Source: Gammaproteobacteria bacterium | GTDB taxonomy: Bacteria > Pseudomonadota > Gammaproteobacteria > Tenderiales > Tenderiaceae | Direction of reading: 5' to 3' | DNA length: 64,000 nucleotides | NCBI GenBank assembly: GCA_016200485.1 | Contig: JACQEP010000007.1 | Coordinates: forward strand, 112,653-176,652 | In this document: piece after piece, positions 42,589 to 50,552 of the stretch | How the letters are laid out: the number at the start of each line of letters is the position of its first letter | How positions within the stretch are numbered: position 1 is the stretch's first letter | The notes under the pieces: generated by a model | Told to the model about the DNA's origin: nothing | The model's input: the letters and a program-made list of their open reading frames with translations, nothing else | Databases searched by the model: none | Translations under genes and position numbers: made by a program

Positions 42589-43827
42589 ATGTCATCCCAG
42601 CATCACGTACCAACAGTTGCCATTATCGGCGGCGGCCCCGCGGGGCTGATGGCCGCAGAAGTATTGATCAACGCAGGTCTGTGCGTGGATCTTTACGATG
42701 CCATGCCCTCGCTCGGCCGCAAATTTCTGATGGCAGGTAAGGGTGGCATGAACATCACTCACTCCGAGCCCTACGATGTATTCATCACGCGTTACGGTGC
42801 GCGTCAAGCCATACTCAAACCAATATTGGATCGCTTCCCGCCGGATGATCTGCGTGCCTGGGCGCAAGGACTGGGCGTTGAAACTTTTGTCGGCAGTTCG
42901 CGGCGCGTGTTTCCAAAAGATTTCAAGGCCGCGCCGCTGTTGCGCGCCTGGTTGCATCGGCTGCGTGAGGCGGGTGTCAGGTTTCATGTGCGTCATCGCT
43001 GGTGTGGCTGGAATGCTAACGGTGAGCTGCGCTTTCAAACGCCTGCGGGTGAAAGCTGTGTGCAGGCCGACGCCGTCATTCTGGCCTTAGGCGGTGGCAG
43101 TTGGGCCAAGCTAGGATCAGATGGTAGTTGGGTGTCTTTGTTGCAGGCTAATGGCGTTGAAGTGGCACCGCTGCGCCCGGCGAATTGCGGTTTTGATATC
43201 GGCTGGAGCGAACACTTCCGCGAACGGTTTGCCGGTGAGGCAATCAAATCGGTTGTCGCCACGTTTACCGATGCCGATGGCGATTGCCGTCAGCAAGGTG
43301 AGTTGATGGTCACTGCCACCGGTCTTGAAGGCGGATTGATTTATGCACTATCAGCCAGGTTGCGTGATGCCATTGACAATCAAGGCGCAGCGACGTTGCT
43401 GCTCGATCTGGCGCCAGATCAAGAGTTATCGCAATTGACGCAACAACTGGCCAAGCCGCGCGGCAGTCATTCACTGGCGAAGCATTTACGCAGCCGCGCC
43501 GGGATTGAAGGCGTCAAGGCGGGATTACTGCGTGAAGTACTTACTCCGGAACAATTAAACAATCCCGTTGTCCTATCGGCAGCGATCAAGGCGCTGCCAC
43601 TGCAATTGAAGTCTGCACGCCCGCTCGACGAAGCCATCAGCAGCGCGGGCGGCGTACGCTTCGAAGCGTTGGATGAGCGATTAATGATCCGCGCCCACCC
43701 GGGCGTATTTTGTGCCGGTGAAATGCTTGATTGGGAAGCGCCTACGGGGGGCTATCTGTTTACCGCCAGCTTTGCCACTGGTCGCGCCGCCGGGCAAGGG
43801 GTGCTGGCATGGTTGGCAGATTTTTAG
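42589..43827 (+). CDS. NAD(P)/FAD-dependent flavoprotein (HI0933/YhiN family)
   Basis: The 412-residue protein has an N-terminal FAD-binding Rossmann motif (VAIIGGGPAGLMAAEVLINAG), SLGRKFLMAGKGGMNITHSE typical of the HI0933 family, and a C-terminal GVFCAGEMLDWEAPTGGYLF followed by ATGRAAG. The central part resembles the TIGR03862 subgroup. The reaction is not established for this family. It appears monocistronic. Confidence 0.88.
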   Translation: MSSQHHVPTVAIIGGGPAGLMAAEVLINAGLCVDLYDAMPSLGRKFLMAGKGGMNITHSEPYDVFITRYGARQAILKPILDRFPPDDLRAWAQGLGVETFVGSSRRVFPKDFKAAPLLRAWLHRLREAGVRFHVRHRWCGWNANGELRFQTPAGESCVQADAVILALGGGSWAKLGSDGSWVSLLQANGVEVAPLRPANCGFDIGWSEHFRERFAGEAIKSVVATFTDADGDCRQQGELMVTATGLEGGLIYALSARLRDAIDNQGAATLLLDLAPDQELSQLTQQLAKPRGSHSLAKHLRSRAGIEGVKAGLLREVLTPEQLNNPVVLSAAIKALPLQLKSARPLDEAISSAGGVRFEALDERLMIRAHPGVFCAGEMLDWEAPTGGYLFTASFATGRAAGQGVLAWLADF

Positions 43828-43855
43828 CGCTGTAAGCAAAGTGAAATGAGTTGGG

Positions 43856-43864
43856 TGCTATAAT
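43856..43864 (+). promoter_or_regulatory. Extended -10 promoter of the Sel1 gene
   Basis: TGCTATAAT is a perfect extended -10 element 69 bp upstream of the start codon; no good -35 is visible, which extended -10 promoters tolerate. Confidence 0.55.
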
Positions 43865-43932
43865 GCGCTCGCAATGAGAATTGCCTGGCATCCAGCAGGA
43901 TGTTCGGGGTAGGGGAGTGACAAGGTTAGGGT

Positions 43933-44526
43933 ATGGGTAGTATGAATATTAAAGCATTATTCGGTTTTATCTTCTTAGTAACAATTTCTGCAACAGCCAC
44001 GGCATCAGTCGTCACCGATCTGGAAACAGGACTTCAGGCTTATCATGAAGGCGATTGCCGGACGGCCCTGAATCTGTGGACGCCTCTGGCAAAAAACGGT
44101 ATTCCCGAGGCCGAGAATGATCTTGGACTACTCTACCTCAATGGTTGTGGCGTGCCGCGCGATTATCCTACCGCCGCGCAGTGGTTCCGTGAGGCTGCAC
44201 TACAGGGGTTACCGCAGGCGGCGACTACGCTGGGCGCGATGTATGCCGAGGGGCGAGGCATTGTCAAAGACTATAACCGCGCCTTTGAGTGGTTCTCTTA
44301 TGCCGCAGATCAGGGTTACCCTGAGGCGCAATACGATATCGGCATGATGTACGTCGAGGGGGTTGGTGTTTCCCAAAATTATGAACGCGCCCTGAAGTGG
44401 TTTCACAAGGCGTCCGTGCAAGGATATGTCGAAGCCCAGCACATGGAGCAGCAGTTGATTCATGATGGTTTAGGATTGGAGCATATTCCTTTTCCCAGAA
44501 CCTACGTATGGTCGCAGCTGGGATAA
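43933..44526 (+). CDS. Exported Sel1-repeat protein
   Basis: The 197-residue product has a signal peptide (IKALFGFIFLVTISATATAS) and four Sel1-like repeats, for example AENDLGLLYLNGCGVPRDYP, TTLGAMYAEGRGIVKDYN and AQYDIGMMYVEGVGVSQNYE. Such solenoids bind other proteins in the periplasm. Start is ATG 43933 or ATG 43942. No partner is evident; the next gene is also exported and unknown. Confidence 0.85.
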   Translation: MGSMNIKALFGFIFLVTISATATASVVTDLETGLQAYHEGDCRTALNLWTPLAKNGIPEAENDLGLLYLNGCGVPRDYPTAAQWFREAALQGLPQAATTLGAMYAEGRGIVKDYNRAFEWFSYAADQGYPEAQYDIGMMYVEGVGVSQNYERALKWFHKASVQGYVEAQHMEQQLIHDGLGLEHIPFPRTYVWSQLG

Positions 44527-44604
44527 CTGCATCAACGTTAAAATTTTTCTGGCGATTTGACGTAATCTTAATAGAGAAATGCAATATTACGTTGGAAAGT
44601 TGTT

Positions 44605-45093
44605 ATGAGTACACCTCGTTTTCTGCCCATATTTTTGTGCACGATTTTCTCTTTCGGTAATGCGCTTGCCGAAGATGCGGCTGCGTTCGTTGGAGCGGTG
44701 CATCCGCCTCTGGTGGCAGGATGCAAAGAGCAAATCTCGCGCACGATTTATACCGATCAAAAAGGCACGGTGCTCAGTTTCAGCTATGTCGAGTGCACTG
44801 CCGGTAATTCGCTGTGGTTTAACAAATTCGATGGCCGGAAAAACGGAGTTGCCACCTGGAAAGTGCAGGACGCAGAAACCGTAACGCTATTGCCGCATCA
44901 GACATTTCTGGATATCGGTTGCCACGGCAAGACGCGGCCCGATGATTATGTCGTGGCCGTGGGCACCTGGGTGAAGCGCGGCGCAGGTGGTTATCTCACC
45001 GAGATTACAGCAGCCTGGGCATTGGACACCGAAAAACTCAAGCTGGTTGAGTTGACGCCGGGCACGGTTAGTTGTGTGGTTGAGCAGTATTAG
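44605..45093 (+). CDS. Exported hypothetical protein
   Basis: The 162-residue product has a signal peptide (RFLPIFLCTIFSFGNALA) and a beta-rich body with four Cys in the mature part (for example AGCKEQ, VECTAG, IGCHGK, VSCVVE), which could form two disulfides in the periplasm. Family not recognised. It converges on the SIR2-like gene. Confidence 0.65.
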   Translation: MSTPRFLPIFLCTIFSFGNALAEDAAAFVGAVHPPLVAGCKEQISRTIYTDQKGTVLSFSYVECTAGNSLWFNKFDGRKNGVATWKVQDAETVTLLPHQTFLDIGCHGKTRPDDYVVAVGTWVKRGAGGYLTEITAAWALDTEKLKLVELTPGTVSCVVEQY

Positions 45094-45115
45094 AGTTGGT
45101 GAAATCTATTTTAGT

Positions 45116-46120
45116 CTATGTGTACGACTCTTCTACCTGTCTTAATTGATCAAGCCAGGTCCACAATTTTGGAAATGAATATTCTCTCGGGATTGGATTA
45201 TTGCAGATAAACTGTGCGTTCAAATATTGATTTATGTATGCTTCACCGGTTCTTCTGGGGTGATTGGCTATCCAAGAGTCATAAAAAGATGGATGTGTTT
45301 CGTAGTGGTGGGTATGAATAAAAGGCTCCCATGTGTTGCACAAATCATCTTCACTTCTAATATCGATAATTTCCGTTTGCTCCATTTCTCTATGATTTAC
45401 ATCACCCCAAGCAGATTTCATTAAATCAATTGCACTAACATCTGACTGTGGTGCACCGTAGCCAAAGATAGTAATCATAAAAGCACTTTGTAAATGATGA
45501 TTAAGCTTTTTCCACTGCAAAGAAATGAAACCATTCAAGTGATAATTCTTCTCTGCAATGGGGTATAGAAGTTTTGTCGGTGCAAGAACACAGCCGCACT
45601 TGCTACACCTACTTCCATTTATTCCTGCGACCTTGTCTTTTTCGCAATATCCAACCCCGGCATTGCCATGAAGAAATAGTAGACGTGGTAACTTAAATTT
45701 TTGTGTGTTCCTGTGGTGCGCCAGCGACAAAAGCGGATCCCAGTTAAAAGTTGCAACAACGTCCTTTTCTCGGAGAGATAGTAGTAAGTGGTCATAAATG
45801 GTCGGTTCATCAATAATCTCTAAGCGAGAAAAGTAGTCATAAATTATCTTTTCTAATTTTTCTCTGGCCTCTTTGTGGGCTTTATTCCGATAAAGTTGGT
45901 CGTACATCTTCTCGAAGTTGTTAGCTTCAAAATTGACGCCTGTCTGGCACAGTAAGTCATTAAGGCCAAGAATATCCACGAAGTTATTCATGAGCGGAAG
46001 CTTTACGCCATTCTTATCCCCATTTGGGAAAGCGGCGTAACTAGCTCCGGAACCCAGGATTACAACATGGGGCTTACCCATCTGTATTTGTTTAATCTCT
46101 TGTTCTGCCGAAACTTTCAT
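45116..46120 (-). CDS. SIR2-like domain protein (candidate NAD-binding or defense effector)
   Basis: The 334-residue soluble protein carries the pattern of SIR2-like NAD enzymes: HVVILGSGASYAA (residues 18-30), ATFNWDPLL with Asn126, LLFLHGNAG with His151 and FGYGAPQSD (219-227). Between them is a Cys cluster (GYCEK and RCSKCGC, Cys159/172/175/177) resembling the sirtuin zinc site. Asn and His match the NADase residues of anti-phage SIR2 proteins. No partner gene is adjacent. GC is clearly lower than in flanking genes, suggesting transfer. ATG 46120 with AGGAAG upstream was chosen over a frame from 46213. NADase activity and a defense role are inference. Confidence 0.65.
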   Translation of the reverse strand: MKVSAEQEIKQIQMGKPHVVILGSGASYAAFPNGDKNGVKLPLMNNFVDILGLNDLLCQTGVNFEANNFEKMYDQLYRNKAHKEAREKLEKIIYDYFSRLEIIDEPTIYDHLLLSLREKDVVATFNWDPLLSLAHHRNTQKFKLPRLLFLHGNAGVGYCEKDKVAGINGSRCSKCGCVLAPTKLLYPIAEKNYHLNGFISLQWKKLNHHLQSAFMITIFGYGAPQSDVSAIDLMKSAWGDVNHREMEQTEIIDIRSEDDLCNTWEPFIHTHHYETHPSFYDSWIANHPRRTGEAYINQYLNAQFICNNPIPREYSFPKLWTWLDQLRQVEESYT

Positions 46121-46349
46121 AGGCTTCCTTTTGACGTATAACGCTACGTTTGAGGGGGGATGGTATCTGAGGATGCTGTAAATAATTATGTGCTGAACAA
46201 GGGTGTTCCACAATTAGTACCAGCTAATGCGCCTATGAGGGTCTGCACTCGCCGAGCCAGCGCCACTGTGACAATATGCCGCATCCCGCCTAACAAGATC
46301 GGCCGTTAAAATCCCTTGAACATGCATTCAATCTATCGGTTTTGCCTCT

Positions 46350-47060
46350 GTGGAGAAACTATTAGAACCTGATCGTTTCATAACCTGGAATCAGCCGTCC
46401 CGCCAAAAGTGGCCGGTGGCTGGGCTGGTGGTGGCTGCGCATTTGCTCGTGGTTTATGGGTTGTGGCAGGCGCAGAAAGGCGAGGTTTTTCAGGAAGAGG
46501 AGCCGATGTTTGTGTCGCTGATTGAGTCCGCGATTCAACAAGAGGAGGCTCGGCCGGTGCTGCCGCAAGTTGTGCCCAGGCCAGCGGTTGCGGTGCCAAC
46601 GCCGGATTTGCCGAAGCCGATCGTGACCGAGGCGCCGGCGGCTGCGGCTGAAGTTGTGGTGCCCACATCACCAATGCCGGTTGCCGAGCCGGTGCTGGCT
46701 GCGCCGGAGCCAATGCCTATTCCAGTGCCGATGCCCATGTCGAGCCAAGCGCAGGCGCCTGTTTCGCAGACGGTAAGTTTGCCCGAGCTAGCAGCAGTGT
46801 GTTCGGAGCGTGTGCCGCCGGTTTATCCGTGGCGGGCGAAGAAAATGGGTTTGCAGGGCCGGGTGGTGTTGCAAGTCGGTCTTGATGATGTCGGTCGCAT
46901 TACACAGGCGGCGGTGCATCAATCGTCAGGTGTGACACTGCTGGATGAGGCGGCATTGGCGGCGGTGCAGCAATGGCGTTGCCAGCCTGCGATGAGTAAC
47001 GGTCGTGCGGTGCCTGCCGTGGCGCTGCAACCTTTTAATTTCACGCTGAAGAGGGGTTAG
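46350..47060 (+). CDS. tonB: TonB energy-transducing protein
   Basis: The 236-residue product has a short N-terminal cytoplasmic part, a membrane helix (WPVAGLVVAAHLLVVYGLW), a Pro/Ala/Val-rich periplasmic spacer (about 70-145) and the C-terminal TonB domain (PPVYPWRAKKMGLQGRVVLQ...LDEAALAAVQQWRCQPA). The usual membrane His is present (AAHLL). Start is GTG 46350 with no strong ribosome binding site. First gene of tonB-exbB-exbD, probably serving the receptor gene at 50553. Confidence 0.93.
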   Translation: MEKLLEPDRFITWNQPSRQKWPVAGLVVAAHLLVVYGLWQAQKGEVFQEEEPMFVSLIESAIQQEEARPVLPQVVPRPAVAVPTPDLPKPIVTEAPAAAAEVVVPTSPMPVAEPVLAAPEPMPIPVPMPMSSQAQAPVSQTVSLPELAAVCSERVPPVYPWRAKKMGLQGRVVLQVGLDDVGRITQAAVHQSSGVTLLDEAALAAVQQWRCQPAMSNGRAVPAVALQPFNFTLKRG

Positions 47061-47062
47061 TC

Positions 47063-47818
47063 ATGGAACAATCGCTTGGTGTTGCGCACTTCATCGCTCA
47101 GACCGATACGGTGGGTGTGATTGTCTTGACCTTGCTGATGTTGCTGTCGCTGGCGAGCTGGTATCTGATCATCACAAAACAGTTACAGAATCTGCAATCA
47201 CAGCGCCAGAGTCGCGCCTTCCTCGCTGGCTTTTGGCGCGCTGAATCGTTTGATCAAGCCGAGTTGCCGGCGGAAGGTAGCGCCGCCGACAATGCCTTCG
47301 CCCGGCTGGTGCGTGTAGCGGCTAAGGCTGCGCATAAGGATCGTCAGGGCAAACAGACACTGGCGGCTGCGGGCGGGCTTAACGAATATCTCACGCGGGT
47401 GTTGCGCAACGGCATCGAACAGGAAACGGCGCGTGCCGAACACGGTTTGACGCTATTGGCTTCGGCGGGTTCTTCGGCGCCATACATCGGTCTGTTCGGC
47501 ACGGTGTGGGGCATTTATCACGCGCTGGTGGCGATCGGGCTGGCCGGTCAAGGCACGCTCGACAAAGTGGCGGGGCCGGTGGGTGAGGCGTTGATCATGA
47601 CTGCGCTCGGCTTGGCGGTCGCGATTCCAGCGCTGCTGGCGTACAACTATTTCCATCGCCGCAATCGCATTCTGCTCGCCAGTCTGGAAGCCTTTGCTCA
47701 CGATCTGATCACGCTGATGACGGTGGAGGCCAATGAGCCAATGCACACACAAAAAAAGGCGCCTGAGTCTGTGATCACCAGCGTGCGCACTGCGCGCGCG
47801 GCTGTGGTGTTGAGTTGA
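47063..47818 (+). CDS. exbB: ExbB-type proton channel subunit
   Basis: The 251-residue product has three membrane helices and the MotA/TolQ/ExbB core (LLASAGSSAPYIGLFGTVWG, then EALIMTALGLAVAIPALLAY). It forms the proton channel that energises TonB. It starts 2 bp after tonB and is followed by exbD after 10 bp. Confidence 0.95.
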   Translation: MEQSLGVAHFIAQTDTVGVIVLTLLMLLSLASWYLIITKQLQNLQSQRQSRAFLAGFWRAESFDQAELPAEGSAADNAFARLVRVAAKAAHKDRQGKQTLAAAGGLNEYLTRVLRNGIEQETARAEHGLTLLASAGSSAPYIGLFGTVWGIYHALVAIGLAGQGTLDKVAGPVGEALIMTALGLAVAIPALLAYNYFHRRNRILLASLEAFAHDLITLMTVEANEPMHTQKKAPESVITSVRTARAAVVLS

Positions 47819-47828
47819 GGGTGTCATC

Positions 47829-48248
47829 ATGGCCTTGGGAAGTTTGAGTGATAAATCCAACTCGGCGCCGTTCGCCGAGATCAATATGGTGCCGTTGGTG
47901 GACGTGATGTTGGTGTTGCTGGTGATCTTTATTATCACCGCGCCGCTGCTTACCAACGCGGTAAAGATCGATTTGCCCAAGGTGACTTCGGCGCCCAATC
48001 TGGCGACACCGGGGCATGTCGAGTTCGCCATTCGTCAGGATGGCAGCCTCTTCTGGAACGGCGAGGCGGTGGACATCGGTACACTGCCACAGCGCTTTGC
48101 CGCGGCCGCCGCAATGCAACCGCAGCCGGAGCTGCACATCCACACCGATCGGTTGGCTTATTACGAGCATGTCGCCAAGGTGATGTCGCTGGCGGGCAAG
48201 GCGGGGCTGACGCGGATCGGATTTGTCACGGATCCGGCAGCGAATTAG
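47829..48248 (+). CDS. exbD: ExbD-type proton channel subunit
   Basis: The 139-residue product has one N-terminal membrane helix with the proton-carrying Asp (INMVPLVDVMLVLLVIFIIT) and a periplasmic domain ending AGKAGLTRIGFVTDP, the ExbD/TolR layout. Third gene of the Ton operon. A large nested inverted repeat follows. Confidence 0.95.
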   Translation: MALGSLSDKSNSAPFAEINMVPLVDVMLVLLVIFIITAPLLTNAVKIDLPKVTSAPNLATPGHVEFAIRQDGSLFWNGEAVDIGTLPQRFAAAAAMQPQPELHIHTDRLAYYEHVAKVMSLAGKAGLTRIGFVTDPAAN

Positions 48249-48272
48249 CTGTTTCGTTATACTGTAGGCTGA

Positions 48273-48490
48273 TTAAAACCTAACGCGGAGACGCAAAGAC
48301 GCGGAGAAGACCTTGTTAACCACAAAGGACGCAAAGGAACACGAAGGAAATCATGTGAAATTGTCCTTCCCTTCTGCCTATGATTCGTGGCATGGCTCTT
48401 GTTCGCGGTTGTCTTTGCGCACCTTTGCGTCCTTCGCGGTTAATTTTTCTAAATTTCTCTGCGCCTTTGCGTCTCCGCGTTAGGTTTTAA
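48273..48490. repeat. Nested double inverted repeat, 218 bp
   Basis: Outer arms are 48273-48308 (TTAAAACCTAACGCGGAGAC...) and 48455-48490, near-perfect inverted copies of about 36 bp. Inside them a second pair, 48316-48347 (TTAACCACAAAGGACGC...) and 48412-48443, is also inverted. The arms consist of GACGCAAAG-like units. The element fills the gap between exbD and regB and could fold into a long cruciform or RNA hairpin and terminate the Ton operon. No coding capacity. Confidence 0.88.
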
Positions 48491-48507
48491 AACTGGATAG
48501 CTAGCAG

Positions 48508-49770
48508 ATGAATGAAACTCAGCGCAGTTCCGGCACCGTCAATCTCGGCCGTCTGGTGGTTTATCGCCATTTGGCGCTGGTGGCGCAGGGCATTGCGGTA
48601 CCGTCGGCGATTTATGGCCTGGGATTGCAGCTCGATGCTTTTCCGCTGCTGGCGATTATTACCGTCTACGGCATCTATAATGGCATTACCTGGTGGCGCC
48701 TGCGGCATGGCGCGGTGATCACGGAGCCGCAGCTGTTTGCACAATTGCTGGTGGATGTCGCTGAAATGGTTGCGCTGTTGTATCTCACCGGCGGTGCGTC
48801 CAATCCTTTTGTCTGGTTCTTTCTGGTGCCGTTGACATTGACGGCGGCATCGCTGCCAGCAGTGTATAGCTGGGCGATGGCGGCCATCACCTCGGCGTCT
48901 TATTCACTGCTGTTGTTTTATAACGTACCATTGCCGCATCAGCATGGTGGCGGTGATTTTAATCTGCATGTGATTGGCATGTGGACAGGTTACCTGTTGA
49001 GCGCGGCGTTGATCGCGTATTTTGCAGTACATATGAACAACACCTTGCGGCAACGTGATCTTGCTCTTGCCCGTGCCCGCGAGCAAACGTTGCGCGATGA
49101 GCGATTGGTGGCGCTGGGCACGTTGGCGGCTGGCGCGGCACATGAAATGGGTACGCCGCTGGCAACAATGGCGGTGGTGACCAGGGAGTTGAAACGCGAC
49201 TATGCACATCTGCCGGAATTGACTGAGCAGCTCGATGTGGTGCGGAGTCAGATCGATCGCTGCAAAGGGATTTTGAGTTCGATGGCCGCCGCCGCCGGAC
49301 AGAATCGGGCGGATGCCGGTTATCAGATGAGTCTGGATCGTTATCTCGCTGACTTGATTGAGCGTTGGCGGCAGACGCGACCAAAAGTCGAGGTGCGTTA
49401 TATTGCTTGTGATGTGCTGGCGCCGACGATCATTGCCGAACAGACCTTGAGTCAATCGATTATCAATGTCCTCAATAATGCGGCGGATGCCTCGGAGCAT
49501 GATGTCGAAGTGACGGCGCAGTGGGATGCGCAAACGCTGACGTTGGAGATTTGTGATCGTGGCCCTGGGCTGGATTCAGAGGCCGAAGCCCGCGCCGGTG
49601 AATTGTTGTTTACCACCAAAGCGCCGGGTGAAGGGCATGGTATCGGCTTATTCCTGGCGCAGTCTACTATCAGCCGCCTCGGCGGCAGCATGCGGCTTTG
49701 CAATCGCGAGGGCGGTGGTGCCTGTACACGCATCGAATTGCCGTTGACTCAATTGTTGGTGCAGGCGTGA
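48508..49770 (+). CDS. regB: RegB/PrrB-type redox sensor histidine kinase
   Basis: The 420-residue kinase has about six N-terminal membrane helices including LTGGASNPFVWFFLVPL, the GGxxNPF loop that binds ubiquinone in RegB. The H-box AAGAAHEMGTPLAT carries His212, and Cys252 in DRCKGIL lies where RegB has its redox-active Cys (alignment by eye). The ATPase part has NVLNNAADAS, DRGPGLD and GHGIGLFLAQ. It overlaps regA. RegB/RegA systems control respiration and other energy genes in response to redox state. Confidence 0.92.
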   Translation: MNETQRSSGTVNLGRLVVYRHLALVAQGIAVPSAIYGLGLQLDAFPLLAIITVYGIYNGITWWRLRHGAVITEPQLFAQLLVDVAEMVALLYLTGGASNPFVWFFLVPLTLTAASLPAVYSWAMAAITSASYSLLLFYNVPLPHQHGGGDFNLHVIGMWTGYLLSAALIAYFAVHMNNTLRQRDLALARAREQTLRDERLVALGTLAAGAAHEMGTPLATMAVVTRELKRDYAHLPELTEQLDVVRSQIDRCKGILSSMAAAAGQNRADAGYQMSLDRYLADLIERWRQTRPKVEVRYIACDVLAPTIIAEQTLSQSIINVLNNAADASEHDVEVTAQWDAQTLTLEICDRGPGLDSEAEARAGELLFTTKAPGEGHGIGLFLAQSTISRLGGSMRLCNREGGGACTRIELPLTQLLVQA

Positions 49771-50312
49771 ACAATAATGGACAAGCGCCCAGCCTGTTGC
49801 TGGTGGATGATGATGAAACATTGCGTGATGTGTTGGCGCGTGCCTTGACCAAACGCGGCTTTGCGGTACAGACAGCGCAGGATGTCGCCAATGCAATGCA
49901 ACTGGCGGAGCAGGAAGCCCCTGAATATGCGGTCGTCGATCTCAATATGCCGGGGCATTCGGGATTGGTGTTGGTGGAACAGTTAAAGCAGCTTGATCCG
50001 CACACCCGCATTGTGGTGTTGACGGGTTACGCCAGTATCGCCACCGCAGTGGAGGCGATCAAACTTGGCGCGACGCATTATTTGACTAAGCCCGCCGATG
50101 CCGATGAGATTGTCGAGGCGCTGCATCGTGACAGCGGTGATGCGAGCTTGCCGGTGGGTGAGCAGCGCTTGTCGGTGGATCGATTGGAATGGGAATATAT
50201 CCAGAAGACACTCAACGAGCACAACGGTAATATCTCCGCCACCGCCCGCGCTTTAGGTATGCATCGCCGGACCTTGCAGCGTAAGTTGTTCAAGCGGCCG
50301 GCCGCGCGTTAA
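49767..50312 (+). CDS. regA: RegA/PrrA-type response regulator
   Basis: The 181-residue regulator has a receiver domain (LLLVDDDETLRD, phospho-acceptor Asp58 in VVDLNMPGHSG, Lys in LTKPAD) joined by a short linker to a Fis-like HTH (GNISATARALGMHRRTLQRK), the RegA/ActR design. GTG 49767 overlaps the regB stop as GTGA and gives the expected family length; the frame extends upstream inside regB without meaning. Confidence 0.93.
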   Translation: MNNNGQAPSLLLVDDDETLRDVLARALTKRGFAVQTAQDVANAMQLAEQEAPEYAVVDLNMPGHSGLVLVEQLKQLDPHTRIVVLTGYASIATAVEAIKLGATHYLTKPADADEIVEALHRDSGDASLPVGEQRLSVDRLEWEYIQKTLNEHNGNISATARALGMHRRTLQRKLFKRPAAR

Positions 50313-50552
50313 TGGTTGATTGAAAAATGTTCTGTTGTTCCTGTTTGCTCCGGGTGCAGGAACCTACACAATCCCCTCTCCCAGAGGCAGAAGGAATGCC
50401 TTGTTTAACAGCATGGCAAGATGTGTAGATACCGCTGTCTTTCGGGAGACGGTTGCGAGTTCATGCAAGTCCGCGACAATATGTCACATTCCTGAGTAAT
50501 TCCGACCTTCTTATAATCACAGCTAAATCCTAATAATTCGAGGAAGAACGCT
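50313..50552. other. 240-bp region upstream of the TonB-dependent receptor gene
   Basis: A GTTCCTG...CAGGAAC hairpin (50337-50363) just after regA may terminate it. A second small hairpin (GTCT-loop-AGAC) lies near 50440. A perfect TATAAT (50512-50517) with a poor -35 is the likely receptor promoter. I found no cobalamin or TPP riboswitch signature and no clear Fur box. Confidence 0.45.
50512..50517 (+). promoter_or_regulatory. Probable -10 element of the receptor gene
   Basis: TATAAT 35 bp before the GTG start; the -35 at 17-bp spacing (TTCCTG) is weak, suggesting an activator. Confidence 0.4.

Noticed and set aside
46288..46294. GCCTAAC, an integron attC-like core near the SIR2-like gene
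   Set aside because: No matching inverse core at the proper distance, and it lies at the 5' side of the gene rather than after its stop, so a gene cassette is not supported.
50313..50552. Cobalamin riboswitch ahead of the TonB-dependent receptor
   Set aside because: No B12-box or other conserved core could be found; the likely promoter is close to the start, leaving no room for a long leader.
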